Shown here: positions 1-5,004 of the stretch, in pieces
How positions within the stretch are numbered: the first letter of the stretch is position 1
Layout: every line of letters starts with the position of its first letter
Assembly (NCBI GenBank): GCA_946482595.1
Contig: CAMLSD010000194.1
Span: 1 to 5,015 of the forward strand
DNA: 5,015 nucleotides
Reading direction: 5' to 3'
DNA from: an uncultured Comamonadaceae bacterium
GTDB lineage: Bacteria > Pseudomonadota > Gammaproteobacteria > Burkholderiales > Burkholderiaceae
Position numbers and translations under genes: made by a program
Notes under the pieces: model-generated
Databases searched by the model: none
What the model was told of the DNA's origin: nothing
Seen by the model: only the letters and a program-made list of their open reading frames with translations

Positions 1-242
<242 letters not shown>

Positions 243-250
<8 letters not shown>

Positions 251-1412
251 TGTTCTTCTCCATCAACGCCACGAAGCGGTCGAAGAGGTATCCGATGTCA
301 TGGGGCCCGGGCGATGCCTCGGGGTGCCCCTGGAAACAGAAAGCCGGCTGGTCGGTGCGCTGCAGGCCCTGCAACGTCCCGTCGAACAGGCTCACGTGCG
401 TGGCACGCAGGTTCGCGGGCAGGCTGTCTGCGTCGACCGCAAAACCGTGGTTCTGGCTGGTGATGCTGACCCGGCCGCTGTCCAGGTCCTTGACCGGGTG
501 ATTGGCGCCGTGGTGGCCGAACTTCATCTTGAAGGTCCGCGCTCCCGAGGCCAGGGCCATGATCTGGTGACCCAGGCAGATGCCGAAAGTCGGGATGCCC
601 TGGTCGATCAGCTCGCGCGCCGCGGTGATCGCGTAGTCGCACGGCTCGGGGTCGCCCGGGCCGTTGCTCAGGAAGATGCCGTCCGGACGGTGCGCAAGCA
701 CCTCGGCCGCGGGTGTGCGAGCCGGCACGACGGTGACCTTGCAGCCACGTGAGGCCAGCATGCGCAGGATGTTGCGCTTGACGCCGAAGTCATAGGCCAC
801 GACGTGGAACTTCGGGTCGGCGACATGGCCGTAGCCCTTGCCGAGCGTCCACTCGGATTCGGTCCACTCGTAGCTTGTGGTGGCCGACACGACCTGGGCC
901 AGGTCCTGCCCGGCCATCGAAGCGGCCGCACGCGCGGCCTCGACGGCCTGGCGCTCCAGCTCCGGCGTGGGCTGCTGACCCACTGCCAGGCCCACGATGC
1001 AGCCGTTCTGGGCGCCGGTGGTGCGCAGGATGCGGGTGAGCTTGCGGGTGTCGAGATCGGCAATCGCCACGGTGCCTTGCGCCTGAAGATATTCAGGCAA
1101 GGTCTGGGTCATGCGGAAGTTCGATTCGAGGACAGGCAGATCCTTGATGATCAAGCCGGCGGCATGGACTTTCGAGGCCTCGACGTCTTCCTCGTTGACC
1201 CCCACGTTGCCAATGTGCGGATACGTGAGCGTCACGATCTGCCGGCAATAGCTGGGGTCGGTGAGGATTTCCTGGTAACCGGTGAGCGCGGTGTTGAACA
1301 CCACTTCGCCCACGGTCTGACCGGTTGCGCCGATCGAGGTGCCATGAAAGACCGTGCCGTCTGCGAGAGCCAGGATGGCTCTGGCCTGTTGAGGGAGCAG
1401 TTGCGGCAGCAC
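243..1412 (-). CDS. carA: Carbamoyl-phosphate synthase small (glutamine amidotransferase) subunit
   Basis: This 389-residue protein hydrolyses glutamine and passes the ammonia to CarB for carbamoyl phosphate synthesis, the entry to the pyrimidine and arginine pathways. The N-terminal half (about 10-150) is the CarA-specific domain, with LADGTVFHG at 16-24 and [12 protein letters not shown] at 44-55. The C-terminal half (about 200-385) is a class I glutamine amidotransferase: SNGPGDP at 249-255, the nucleophile elbow GICLGHQ with Cys279, and [10 protein letters not shown] with His363 and Glu365. These match the E. coli triad (Cys269, His353, Glu355) with a constant offset of ten, so the enzyme looks fully active. 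The start is a GTG at 1410-1412 with a GGAG ribosome binding site at 1419-1422, six bases upstream; no better ATG lies nearby. It is the first gene of the carAB operon and overlaps carB by 8 bp. Its length is typical of the family. Confidence 0.98.
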
Positions 1413-1520
1413 GGGATTCTCCGGTGTGTGCGCGCCCAGCTCTGCTCGTCCAGCAGCAGTCCGGTGAGGAAACAGCGGGGAGTTTCGCTAGGCGGGGGGT
1501 GGTTGCGGGTAAACCTGTAA

Positions 1521-1547
1521 ATTATAGCCTGAGCCAGACGCTGCCAG
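1521..1547 (-). promoter_or_regulatory. Candidate carAB promoter
   Basis: On the minus strand a perfect TATAAT lies at 1521-1526 in the AT-richest patch of this intergenic region. CTGGCA at 1542-1547 is a 4/6 match to TTGACA, but with a short 15-bp spacer. Transcription would start near 1514, giving a leader of about 100 nt before the carA GTG. The leader contains a small hairpin, CTGCT-GGACG-AGCAG, some 30-45 nt before the GTG. The -10 box is seen directly; the -35 box and the leader's role are inferences. Confidence 0.6.
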
Positions 1548-1677
1548 CCCATGGCGTGGTGGCGATGCGGGCCTGCATGCCCTGCCCGCAACCTGCCCCG
1601 TCGGGTGCGTATGCGTTGCCCCCGACCCGCCCGGCTTGCACTGTCGGGCCGCGCACCTCTCGATGAAAACGCAGGAA

Positions 1678-1694
1678 CGAGTGACTCTCACTCG
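1678..1694. repeat. Perfect inverted repeat upstream of bfr
   Basis: CGAGTGA at 1678-1684 and TCACTCG at 1688-1694 are exact reverse complements around the 3-base centre CTC. The element lies about 37 bp before the candidate bfr -35 box, a position suited to a regulator site. No run of T follows on either strand, so it does not look like a terminator. I do not recognise the motif as a known operator. Confidence 0.45.
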
Positions 1695-1730
1695 CACACC
1701 GAGCGCGGCCGCAGGGGCTTTGCCATGTGC

Positions 1731-1759
1731 TTGAGGCGCACGGTCACAGCGACGAGAAT
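1731..1759 (+). promoter_or_regulatory. Candidate sigma70 promoter for bfr
   Basis: TTGAGG at 1731-1736 and GAGAAT at 1754-1759 are separated by 17 bp; each matches the sigma70 consensus at four of six positions. The start of transcription would fall near 1766, giving a leader of about 27 nt before the bfr ATG with the AAGGA ribosome binding site at 1782-1786. Both boxes are imperfect, so this is only the best placed candidate. Confidence 0.35.
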
Positions 1760-1792
1760 CGCCGCTGAACCCCACAACAACAAGGATTCCCA

Positions 1793-2275
1793 ATGAAAGG
1801 CGACCCGAAGGTCATCGAGCATCTGAACGCCCAGCTCAAGAACGAGCTCACGGCCACGAACCAGTACTTCCTGCACTACCGCATGCTCAAGCACTGGGGA
1901 CTTGATCGTCTGGCGCGCAAGGAGTACGAGGAGTCGATCGGCGAGATGAAACACGCCGACAAGCTGATGGAGCGCATCTTCATGCTCGACGGCCTGCCCA
2001 ATCTGCAGGACCTGGGCAAGCTGCTGATCGGCGAAGACACGGTCGAGATCCTGAAATGCGACCTGCAGCTTGAACAGGCCGCCCAGGGCACCATCAAGGA
2101 CGGCATCGCCTACTGCGAATCGGTGCGCGACTACGTGTCGCGCGATCTCCTGCAAGGCATCCTGGACGATACCGAGGAGCACATCGACTTCCTGGAAACC
2201 CAGCTGGACCTGGTCGACAAGGTCGGCCTGCAGAACTACCTGCAGTCACAGATGGGCTCGGCGTCAGAGTCCTGA
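1793..2275 (+). CDS. bfr: Bacterioferritin with a non-canonical ferroxidase site
   Basis: This 160-residue cytoplasmic protein is expected to form the 24-subunit heme-containing shell that stores iron as a ferric mineral. The opening [12 protein letters not shown] and the blocks NQYFLHYRM (23-31), EMKHAD (51-56), [15 protein letters not shown] (68-82), DYVSRDLL (113-120) and [10 protein letters not shown] (145-154) are diagnostic, and the length is close to the usual 155-160. Met52, the axial heme ligand, is present. Ferroxidase residues Glu18, Tyr25, Glu51, His54, Glu94 and His130 are conserved in E. coli numbering, which aligns without gaps. Position 127, normally the bridging Glu, is Thr (sequence DDTEEH); the inner-surface iron residues His46 and Asp50 of E. 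coli are Glu and Gly. The ATG has an AAGGA ribosome binding site six bases upstream. Its partner ferredoxin gene bfd lies about 1 kb downstream on the same strand, separated by a convergent methyltransferase gene. Confidence 0.97.
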   Translation: MKGDPKVIEHLNAQLKNELTATNQYFLHYRMLKHWGLDRLARKEYEESIGEMKHADKLMERIFMLDGLPNLQDLGKLLIGEDTVEILKCDLQLEQAAQGTIKDGIAYCESVRDYVSRDLLQGILDDTEEHIDFLETQLDLVDKVGLQNYLQSQMGSASES

Positions 2276-2288
2276 GGCCCCCCACCCG

Positions 2289-2316
2289 CGGGCCGCGCCC
2301 CGAGGGCGCCGGCCCG
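2289..2316. terminator. GC-rich hairpin between convergent bfr and methyltransferase genes
   Basis: CGGGCCGCGCCC (2289-2300) pairs with GGGCG-C-CGGCCCG (2304-2316) around the loop CGA, a 12-bp stem with one bulged C. It begins 14 bp after the bfr stop and lies 22 bp beyond the end of the convergent gene, so it could stop transcription from both sides. Neither strand has a T run after the stem, so it is not a classical intrinsic terminator; it may instead protect 3' ends or cause pausing. Confidence 0.5.
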
Positions 2317-2322
2317 GCACGC

Positions 2323-2352
2323 TCAGCGCGGCCGCAATCAGCGCGGCCACAA
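2323..2352. repeat. 15-bp tandem duplication spanning a stop codon
   Basis: TCAGCGCGGCCGCAA (2323-2337) is followed directly by TCAGCGCGGCCACAA (2338-2352), 14 of 15 bases identical. The second unit contains the last codons and TGA of the minus-strand methyltransferase gene; the first unit repeats that end, including a second in-frame TGA exactly 15 bp further on. Confidence 0.8.
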
Positions 2353-3051
2353 GCGCCCCGAACGCAGGGCGTACGTGTCGTAGGCCTCCCCGAAGGTGTC
2401 GCGCATCAGCTGCTCTTCCTGCGGCACGCGCACGAGGTACAGGCAGGCGAACACAGGCAGCACGAGTGCGCCCCCGATCCAGTTGTGAATCAGGAATGGC
2501 TGGGCCAGCGCAAACAGCCAGATGGATGCATACATCGGGTGGCGAATGCGCCCGTAGATTCCGCGGGTGACGAGTTCATGCTCAGCGTGGACCTCCAGCG
2601 ACGGCGACCAGTGGCGCCCCAGGTCCGCATGGGATCGGTAGAACAGCCACAGAGAAGCAGCCATCAGCGCGACACCGATCCAGGCCGCGCCCGTAGGCAG
2701 AGCGTACGCGAAGGGGTCGAACCAGCGTGTGGTCATGCTCAACGCGGGCAGGCACACGAACGCGAGGAACACGGCGAACATCAACCACTGTTCCGGGCGA
2801 GTCAGTCGACTCGTGACCACCTTGTTGGATCGATTGTTCTGCACATGCGGCCAGCGGATCGCCGTCTGCGCAAACGAGGATACAAGCCATGCGAGCTCGT
2901 GCCACAGCGATGCCGCCTGGTGCACCCAGAGGTAGGCGGCGGCAACAAACAGGTAGAGCCCCGCCGGCATCCAGAGCCCGGCGCGCGCGCCATAGACGCC
3001 TGCGGTCGCGTTGTGCCGATTGGTGTTCGATGATGCGTGCAACTCTGCCAT
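2338..3051 (-). CDS. Membrane methyltransferase of the isoprenylcysteine/PE methyltransferase family
   Basis: The 237-residue product is a multi-pass inner-membrane protein. Hydrophobic segments lie at about residues 27-43, 88-106, 121-138 and 174-208. The C-terminal third carries the family signature: RHWSPSLEV (146-154), HELVTRGIYGRIRHPMY (158-174) and a final EEQLMRDTFGEAYDTY (212-227). In isoprenylcysteine carboxyl methyltransferases and phospholipid N-methyltransferases this region binds S-adenosylmethionine and the RHP and EE residues are near-invariant. Bacterial members without a known pathway are common, and the substrate here cannot be read from sequence. I chose the ATG at 3049-3051: the frame stays open back to an ATG at 3207, but those 52 extra residues are polar, Pro/Thr-rich, unlike the family, and approach the bfd promoter. 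The start has only a moderate GAGG nine bases upstream. It is convergent with bfr and divergent from bfd, so probably transcribed alone; no link to iron is evident. Confidence 0.85.
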   Translation of the reverse strand: MAELHASSNTNRHNATAGVYGARAGLWMPAGLYLFVAAAYLWVHQAASLWHELAWLVSSFAQTAIRWPHVQNNRSNKVVTSRLTRPEQWLMFAVFLAFVCLPALSMTTRWFDPFAYALPTGAAWIGVALMAASLWLFYRSHADLGRHWSPSLEVHAEHELVTRGIYGRIRHPMYASIWLFALAQPFLIHNWIGGALVLPVFACLYLVRVPQEEQLMRDTFGEAYDTYALRSGRLWPR

Positions 3052-3211
3052 GCCTGTCGTCCTCGTCGTGGGTTCGCTCGGGGCATCTGGCGTGCCCGCT
3101 GCGGCACGAAGTATCTGATCGAACGCGTTTCGTGCGTCCCCCCACGAAGGAGGTGTTGGCGCAACAGATTGCGCACGGATGCCACCCCCAGCGCGGCATG
3201 GGGTCATTGTC

Positions 3212-3240
3212 TTGTACTGCGAATCATTCCTATTTATACT
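3212..3240 (+). promoter_or_regulatory. bfd promoter with Fur box in the spacer
   Basis: TTGTAC (3212-3217) and TATACT (3235-3240, five of six consensus bases) are separated by exactly 17 bp. The spacer and the edges of both boxes are filled by ACTGCGAATCATTCCTATTT (3216-3235), which by my alignment agrees with a typical 20-bp Fur box (AATGATAATCATTCTCATTT-like) at most positions and has the GAATCATT core. In the 7-1-7 view the site is TGCGAAT-C-ATTCCTA at 3218-3232. A repressor bound here would block RNA polymerase, giving bfd expression under iron limitation. The local AT-rich composition in GC-rich surroundings supports a real promoter. Confidence 0.7.
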
Positions 3241-3251
3241 GCGATCAAGAT

Positions 3252-3276
3252 TGAGGTCAGGGTCAAACCCGCCTCA
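3252..3276 (+). repeat. Hairpin in the bfd leader
   Basis: TGAGG (3252-3256) pairs with CCTCA (3272-3276), and within it GGGT (3260-3263) pairs with ACCC (3267-3270) around the loop CAA. With transcription starting near 3247, this folds at the very 5' end of a roughly 70-nt bfd leader. It could stabilise the mRNA; it does not cover the ribosome binding site. Confidence 0.4.
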
Positions 3277-3316
3277 CCCCTTCCGACGAGCCCCGATGCC
3301 GCGACGAGAGGTCAGC

Positions 3317-3538
3317 ATGATCGTATGTGTATGCCGCCGTGTTTCCGACCGAGAGATCGAGCGCCTCGCTCGCTCGGGCTGCGGCAGCTTTGACGAATTG
3401 CAGATGGAATCGGGCGTGGGTACCTGCTGCGGGAGCTGCACCGACTGTGCACAAGCCGTCTTTCATCGTGCCCAGCGCCAGAACGACCGTGTCCCGGTGT
3501 CCGCACCGGTGACCTCCCCGGCCTTGGCGCTTGCCTGA
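3317..3538 (+). CDS. bfd: Bacterioferritin-associated ferredoxin (BFD-like [2Fe-2S])
   Basis: This 73-residue protein is the small [2Fe-2S] ferredoxin that binds the bacterioferritin shell at the heme and passes electrons in, reducing stored ferric iron so that it can leave. The start MIVCVCRRVSDREIE and the later ESGVGTCCGSC give cysteines 4, 6, 38 and 41, the spacing seen in E. coli and Pseudomonas Bfd. Three more cysteines (22, 37 and 44) are present; whether they matter is unknown. The last 25 residues are a Pro/Ala/Val-rich tail beyond the fold. The ATG was chosen because the family motif starts at once and a GAGAGG ribosome binding site (3306-3311) lies five bases upstream; longer forms would run into the leader. 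The upstream Fur-type promoter fits its known role in iron mobilisation. bfr lies upstream on the same strand and hemP 175 bp downstream. Confidence 0.95.
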   Translation: MIVCVCRRVSDREIERLARSGCGSFDELQMESGVGTCCGSCTDCAQAVFHRAQRQNDRVPVSAPVTSPALALA

Positions 3539-3550
3539 ACGAGCGTGGAC

Positions 3551-3616
3551 ATGCTCTGGCTGTCCACCCTTGCTGTCGTACTGGTCGGTGCATGGTGGGT
3601 ACTGTCCCGCCCTTGA
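3551..3616 (+). CDS. Possible 21-residue single-transmembrane peptide
   Basis: A short frame starts 12 bases after the bfd stop, in the same reading frame as bfd. It encodes 21 residues, beginning MLWLSTLAVV and ending with three tryptophans in total and a basic tail (LSRP). The composition is that of one membrane-spanning helix with a positively charged C-terminal end. There is no good ribosome binding site (only GTGGA close to the ATG), so translation would depend on coupling to bfd or on readthrough of its TGA. It resembles no protein I recognise. It could equally be a chance frame in the bfd-hemP spacer. Confidence 0.25.
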   Translation: MLWLSTLAVVLVGAWWVLSRP

Positions 3617-3688
3617 GGCCGGCAGCATTCAGTGCCTGCATTGCACCGCGCTCCGTGACACCGGCACGCTGCCCCAGCTGATCGATCA

Positions 3689-3701
3689 CTCAGGACCTGA
3701 G
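3689..3701. repeat. Palindrome overlapping the hemP ribosome binding site
   Basis: CTCAGG-A-CCTGAG is a perfect 6-1-6 palindrome. Its right arm supplies the GAG of the GAGGGA ribosome binding site at 3699-3704, ten bases before the hemP ATG. As DNA it could be a small operator; as RNA, CTCA could pair with TGAG around a 5-base loop and partly hide the site. Confidence 0.45.
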
Positions 3702-3713
3702 GGAACACAATCC

Positions 3714-3941
3714 ATGAAGATCGGCCAGGCCCCTCACCACACTGCCCGCACTTCCACGCCCGACGCTGACGCCCCCCACGGCCATCTGAGCGCCCCGGAC
3801 TCGGCGTCGGCGGGTGAGGTGCCGGATACCCTCGAGAGTCACGCCATCCTGCAAGGCCGCAAGAGCGTGCAGATCGAGCACAACGGCGCCTTCTACCAGC
3901 TGCGGACCACCAAGCTCGGCAAGCTCATCCTTACCAAGTGA
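3714..3941 (+). CDS. hemP: Hemin uptake protein HemP
   Basis: The 75-residue product carries the HemP domain at its C-terminal end (about 39-75): ILQGRKSVQIEHNGAFYQLR followed by TTKLGKLILTK, the conserved block of this small family. HemP proteins are linked to heme acquisition, usually beside TonB-dependent heme receptors; their exact biochemical role is unclear, though some have been proposed to act in regulation of uptake genes. Residues 1-38 are a low-complexity, probably disordered region with several histidines (8, 9, 22, 24) and many Ala, Pro, Ser and Asp. The ATG at 3714 has GAGGGA upstream; the same frame is open back to a TTG at 3531, but that would add 61 residues of unrelated sequence overlapping bfd. 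It probably shares the Fur-controlled bfd transcript, as I see no separate promoter in the 175-bp gap. No receptor gene follows it here. Confidence 0.92.
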   Translation: MKIGQAPHHTARTSTPDADAPHGHLSAPDSASAGEVPDTLESHAILQGRKSVQIEHNGAFYQLRTTKLGKLILTK

Positions 3942-3959
3942 CACGCACCCTTCTGCGTG
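3942..3959 (+). terminator. Weak hairpin directly after hemP
   Basis: CACGCA (3942-3947) and TGCGTG (3954-3959) form a perfect 6-bp stem around CCCTTC, starting at the base after the hemP stop. A second inverted repeat, GGCCTC (3968-3973) with GAGGCC (3987-3992), follows. Neither has a T tract, so termination is a guess from position alone. Confidence 0.3.
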
Positions 3960-4088
3960 CGCGTCGGGGCCTCGACATGCCTTGCGGAGGCCGAATTCAC
4001 GCGATGGACCGCCCGACAGGTGCCAGGAGCGCTCTCACACCGGGTCACGCTCTTCCAAGCGCCAATGACGCTGCCGTGCCGGCCCTGT

Positions 4089-4122
4089 ACCCATGGCATG
4101 CGCGGCTTCGCAACTCATGGGT
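4089..4122. repeat. Structured inverted repeat in the hemP-glcG gap
   Basis: ACCCATG (4089-4095) pairs with CATGGGT (4116-4122). After a 3x3 internal loop, TGCG (4099-4102) pairs with CGCA (4109-4112) around CGGCTT. The 34-nt element can fold on either strand. No T run follows, so it is not a standard terminator. A small RNA or a transcript 3' end is possible, without further support. Confidence 0.35.
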
Positions 4123-4329
4123 TCAAGCAGATTCGCCTGGTTGCCAGAGCGTCACCCCTCGGGAAGCCGACTGAATGCCAGCGGCCGGACCGCCCGCACG
4201 TGCAGGCCGAACTTTGCCCTGCCGTTGTCTGGCCAGAGCCGGCGGTGCACGAGCACGTTCACCCGGCGGCGCATCGGAGGGTTGCGGTGCGCCCCTCTTG
4301 TCCATGCGTCGCCGTGTTGCCGTCCAGGC

Positions 4330-4743
4330 TCAGACCGTGCCGAGCAGCGCGGCAATGCCGGCCTTGGCGATCTGGGCGTCCTCAACCGACTTGACACCAC
4401 TGACGCCGACGGCGCCGATACAGTGGCCGTCCACGAGCACCGGAACACCACCCTCGAGCAGGCCCTCGATCGTTGGCGCGCTGAGGAAAGAGGTTCGGCC
4501 CTGGTTCACGATGTCCTCGTACACCTTCGTCTCACGGCGACCCAGTGCAGCCGTATGAGCCTTGGCGGGCGCGATGTGTGCAGAGATCGGTGCGGCCCCG
4601 TCGAGTCGCTGCAGCCACAGCAGATGCCCACCATCGTCGACGATGGCGATGGTCACAGCCCAGTGATTGCGAAGCGCCTCAGCTTCGGCGGCCTGCGCGA
4701 TGGTTCGGACGTCTTCCAGCGTCAGCACGGCTTTCTGTTTCAT
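4330..4743 (-). CDS. GlcG/HbpS-family (DUF336) protein, possible heme-binding
   Basis: The 137-residue product matches the small GlcG/HbpS fold along its full length: LTLEDVRTIAQAAEAEA (7-23), IAIVDDGGHLLWLQRLDGA (32-50), the helix around PAKAHTAALGRRE (59-71), and the C-terminal GGVPVLVDGHCIGAVGVSG (98-116) with EDAQIAKAG (121-129). Family members include HbpS of Streptomyces, an extracellular heme-binding protein, and GlcG of glycolate operons, whose role is not settled. No signal peptide is visible here, so a cytoplasmic location is likely. The start at 4741-4743 is preferred because AAAGGA lies a few bases upstream; an in-frame ATG ten codons earlier would place this site inside the gene. 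A heme-related role is suggested by nearby hemP, bfd and bfr but is an inference, since the gene is convergent with them and probably transcribed alone. Confidence 0.9.
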   Translation of the reverse strand: MKQKAVLTLEDVRTIAQAAEAEALRNHWAVTIAIVDDGGHLLWLQRLDGAAPISAHIAPAKAHTAALGRRETKVYEDIVNQGRTSFLSAPTIEGLLEGGVPVLVDGHCIGAVGVSGVKSVEDAQIAKAGIAALLGTV

Positions 4744-4781
4744 GGAGATCCTTTCTGTATTCATCGGGTGCACAAATCGGA

Positions 4782-4812
4782 ACTATCGCATGCGCAGCGC
4801 GCTGCAGTGCAA
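4782..4812 (-). promoter_or_regulatory. Weak promoter candidate with 12-bp palindrome upstream of the GlcG-like gene
   Basis: On the minus strand TTGCAC (4807-4812) and GATAGT (4782-4787, four of six bases) are 19 bp apart, a poor spacing. Between them lies the perfect 12-bp palindrome GCAGCGCGCTGC (4794-4805). Transcription would start near 4775, about 30 nt before the ATG. The palindrome could be an operator but is also a sequence type common by chance in GC-rich DNA. Confidence 0.3.
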
Positions 4813-4848
4813 ACCCAAATCACAACGGTGTTTTACCGCAGTCTTGCC

Positions 4849-4914
4849 TTAGGACAGGCCCAGCGTTTCATGCGGCCGGTGGCCGGTCTCGATATAGGGC
4901 TTGCGGGCGTATGG
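4849..4914 (-). other. Possible vestigial 3' end of a coding sequence
   Basis: A minus-strand frame reads PYARKPYIETGHRPHETLGL-Ser and then TAA. Third codon positions are mostly G or C and the string is less biased than the random frames nearby. RPHETLG recalls the RPHxxLG motif near the C-terminal end of IS3/IS481-type integrase-core transposases, though the spacing to the preceding Tyr is longer than usual. Upstream the same frame is cut by a TGA at 4915-4917 and then is open to the window edge. It may be a remnant or coincidence; I cannot decide from sequence. Confidence 0.15.
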
Positions 4915-4922
4915 TCAGGTCG

Positions 4923-4951
4923 CTTGGTGCTTTCTGGAACCGAGCACCAGG
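4923..4951. repeat. Imperfect inverted repeat near the right end
   Basis: TGGTGCT (4925-4931) and AGCACCA (4943-4949) are exact reverse complements with an 11-base loop; the stem extends by one wobble pair and one C-G pair to 4923-4951. It lies about 20 bp from the strong hairpin at 4973-5004. No coding or regulatory role can be assigned. Confidence 0.35.
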
Positions 4952-4972
4952 ACTTCGAGCCCCCCAAAGCCA

Positions 4973-5004
4973 AACACCCCAGGGCATTTTGCCGCTGGGG
5001 TGTT
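4973..5004 (-). terminator. Strong terminator-like hairpin, probably for a gene beyond the right edge
   Basis: AACACCCCAG (4973-4982) pairs with CTGGGGTGTT (4995-5004), and the inner GGCA (4983-4986) pairs with TGCC (4990-4993) around TTT, a 14-bp stem with one bulged G. Read on the minus strand, the stem ends in GTGTT and is followed by TGGCTTT, a modest T-rich tail; read on the plus strand it is followed by a run of G. It therefore fits best as the terminator of a minus-strand gene located right of the window. Confidence 0.6.

Larger units (their letters stand above)
1413..1792. other. Divergent intergenic region between carA and bfr
   Basis: About 380 bp carry no convincing gene; the open frames here are rich in Pro, Arg and Ala, lack ribosome binding sites and match no family I recognise. 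The carA-proximal part holds the carAB promoter and leader. The central part (1560-1660) is very GC-rich with short alternating repeats (GTCGGG at 1600 and 1643, CCCGAC at 1621). The bfr-proximal part holds a perfect 7-bp inverted repeat at 1678-1694, a candidate bfr promoter at 1731-1759 and the bfr ribosome binding site. I see no good Fur box here. Confidence 0.6.
3942..4329. other. Gene-poor region between hemP and the GlcG-like gene
   Basis: About 390 bp between the convergent hemP and GlcG-like genes hold no gene I can support. Several frames are open for 60-145 codons, as expected at this GC content, but they are Arg/Pro/Ala/Cys-rich, lack ribosome binding sites and show no family motif. 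One begins with a GTG overlapping the hemP stop (GTGA at 3938-3941), but its 78 residues look random. The stretch does hold several inverted repeats, of which 4089-4122 is the most structured. Heme-receptor or transporter genes often found after hemP are absent. Confidence 0.6.

Noticed and set aside
1600..1648. Alternating GTCGGG / CCCGAC / GTCGGG segments that could form mutually exclusive hairpins in a bfr leader
   Set aside because: The segments are only 6 bp in very GC-rich DNA, lie before the likely bfr promoter and have no T run, so a riboswitch or attenuator is not supported.
3052..3207. N-terminal extension of the methyltransferase from an ATG at 3207
   Set aside because: The added 52 residues are polar and Pro/Thr-rich, unlike the family, and would push transcription signals into the bfd promoter region.
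3147..3254. AAGGAGGTG resembling a strong ribosome binding site on the plus strand
   Set aside because: No proper start codon at suitable spacing follows, only a short frame without motifs that runs through the bfd promoter.
3531..3713. Longer form of HemP beginning at a TTG inside bfd
   Set aside because: The 61 added residues lack any HemP feature, have no ribosome binding site and exceed the family's usual length.
3938..4174. 78-codon frame whose GTG overlaps the hemP stop
   Set aside because: The GTGA overlap is tempting, but the product is Arg/Ala/Pro-rich without motifs and no ribosome binding site suits it.
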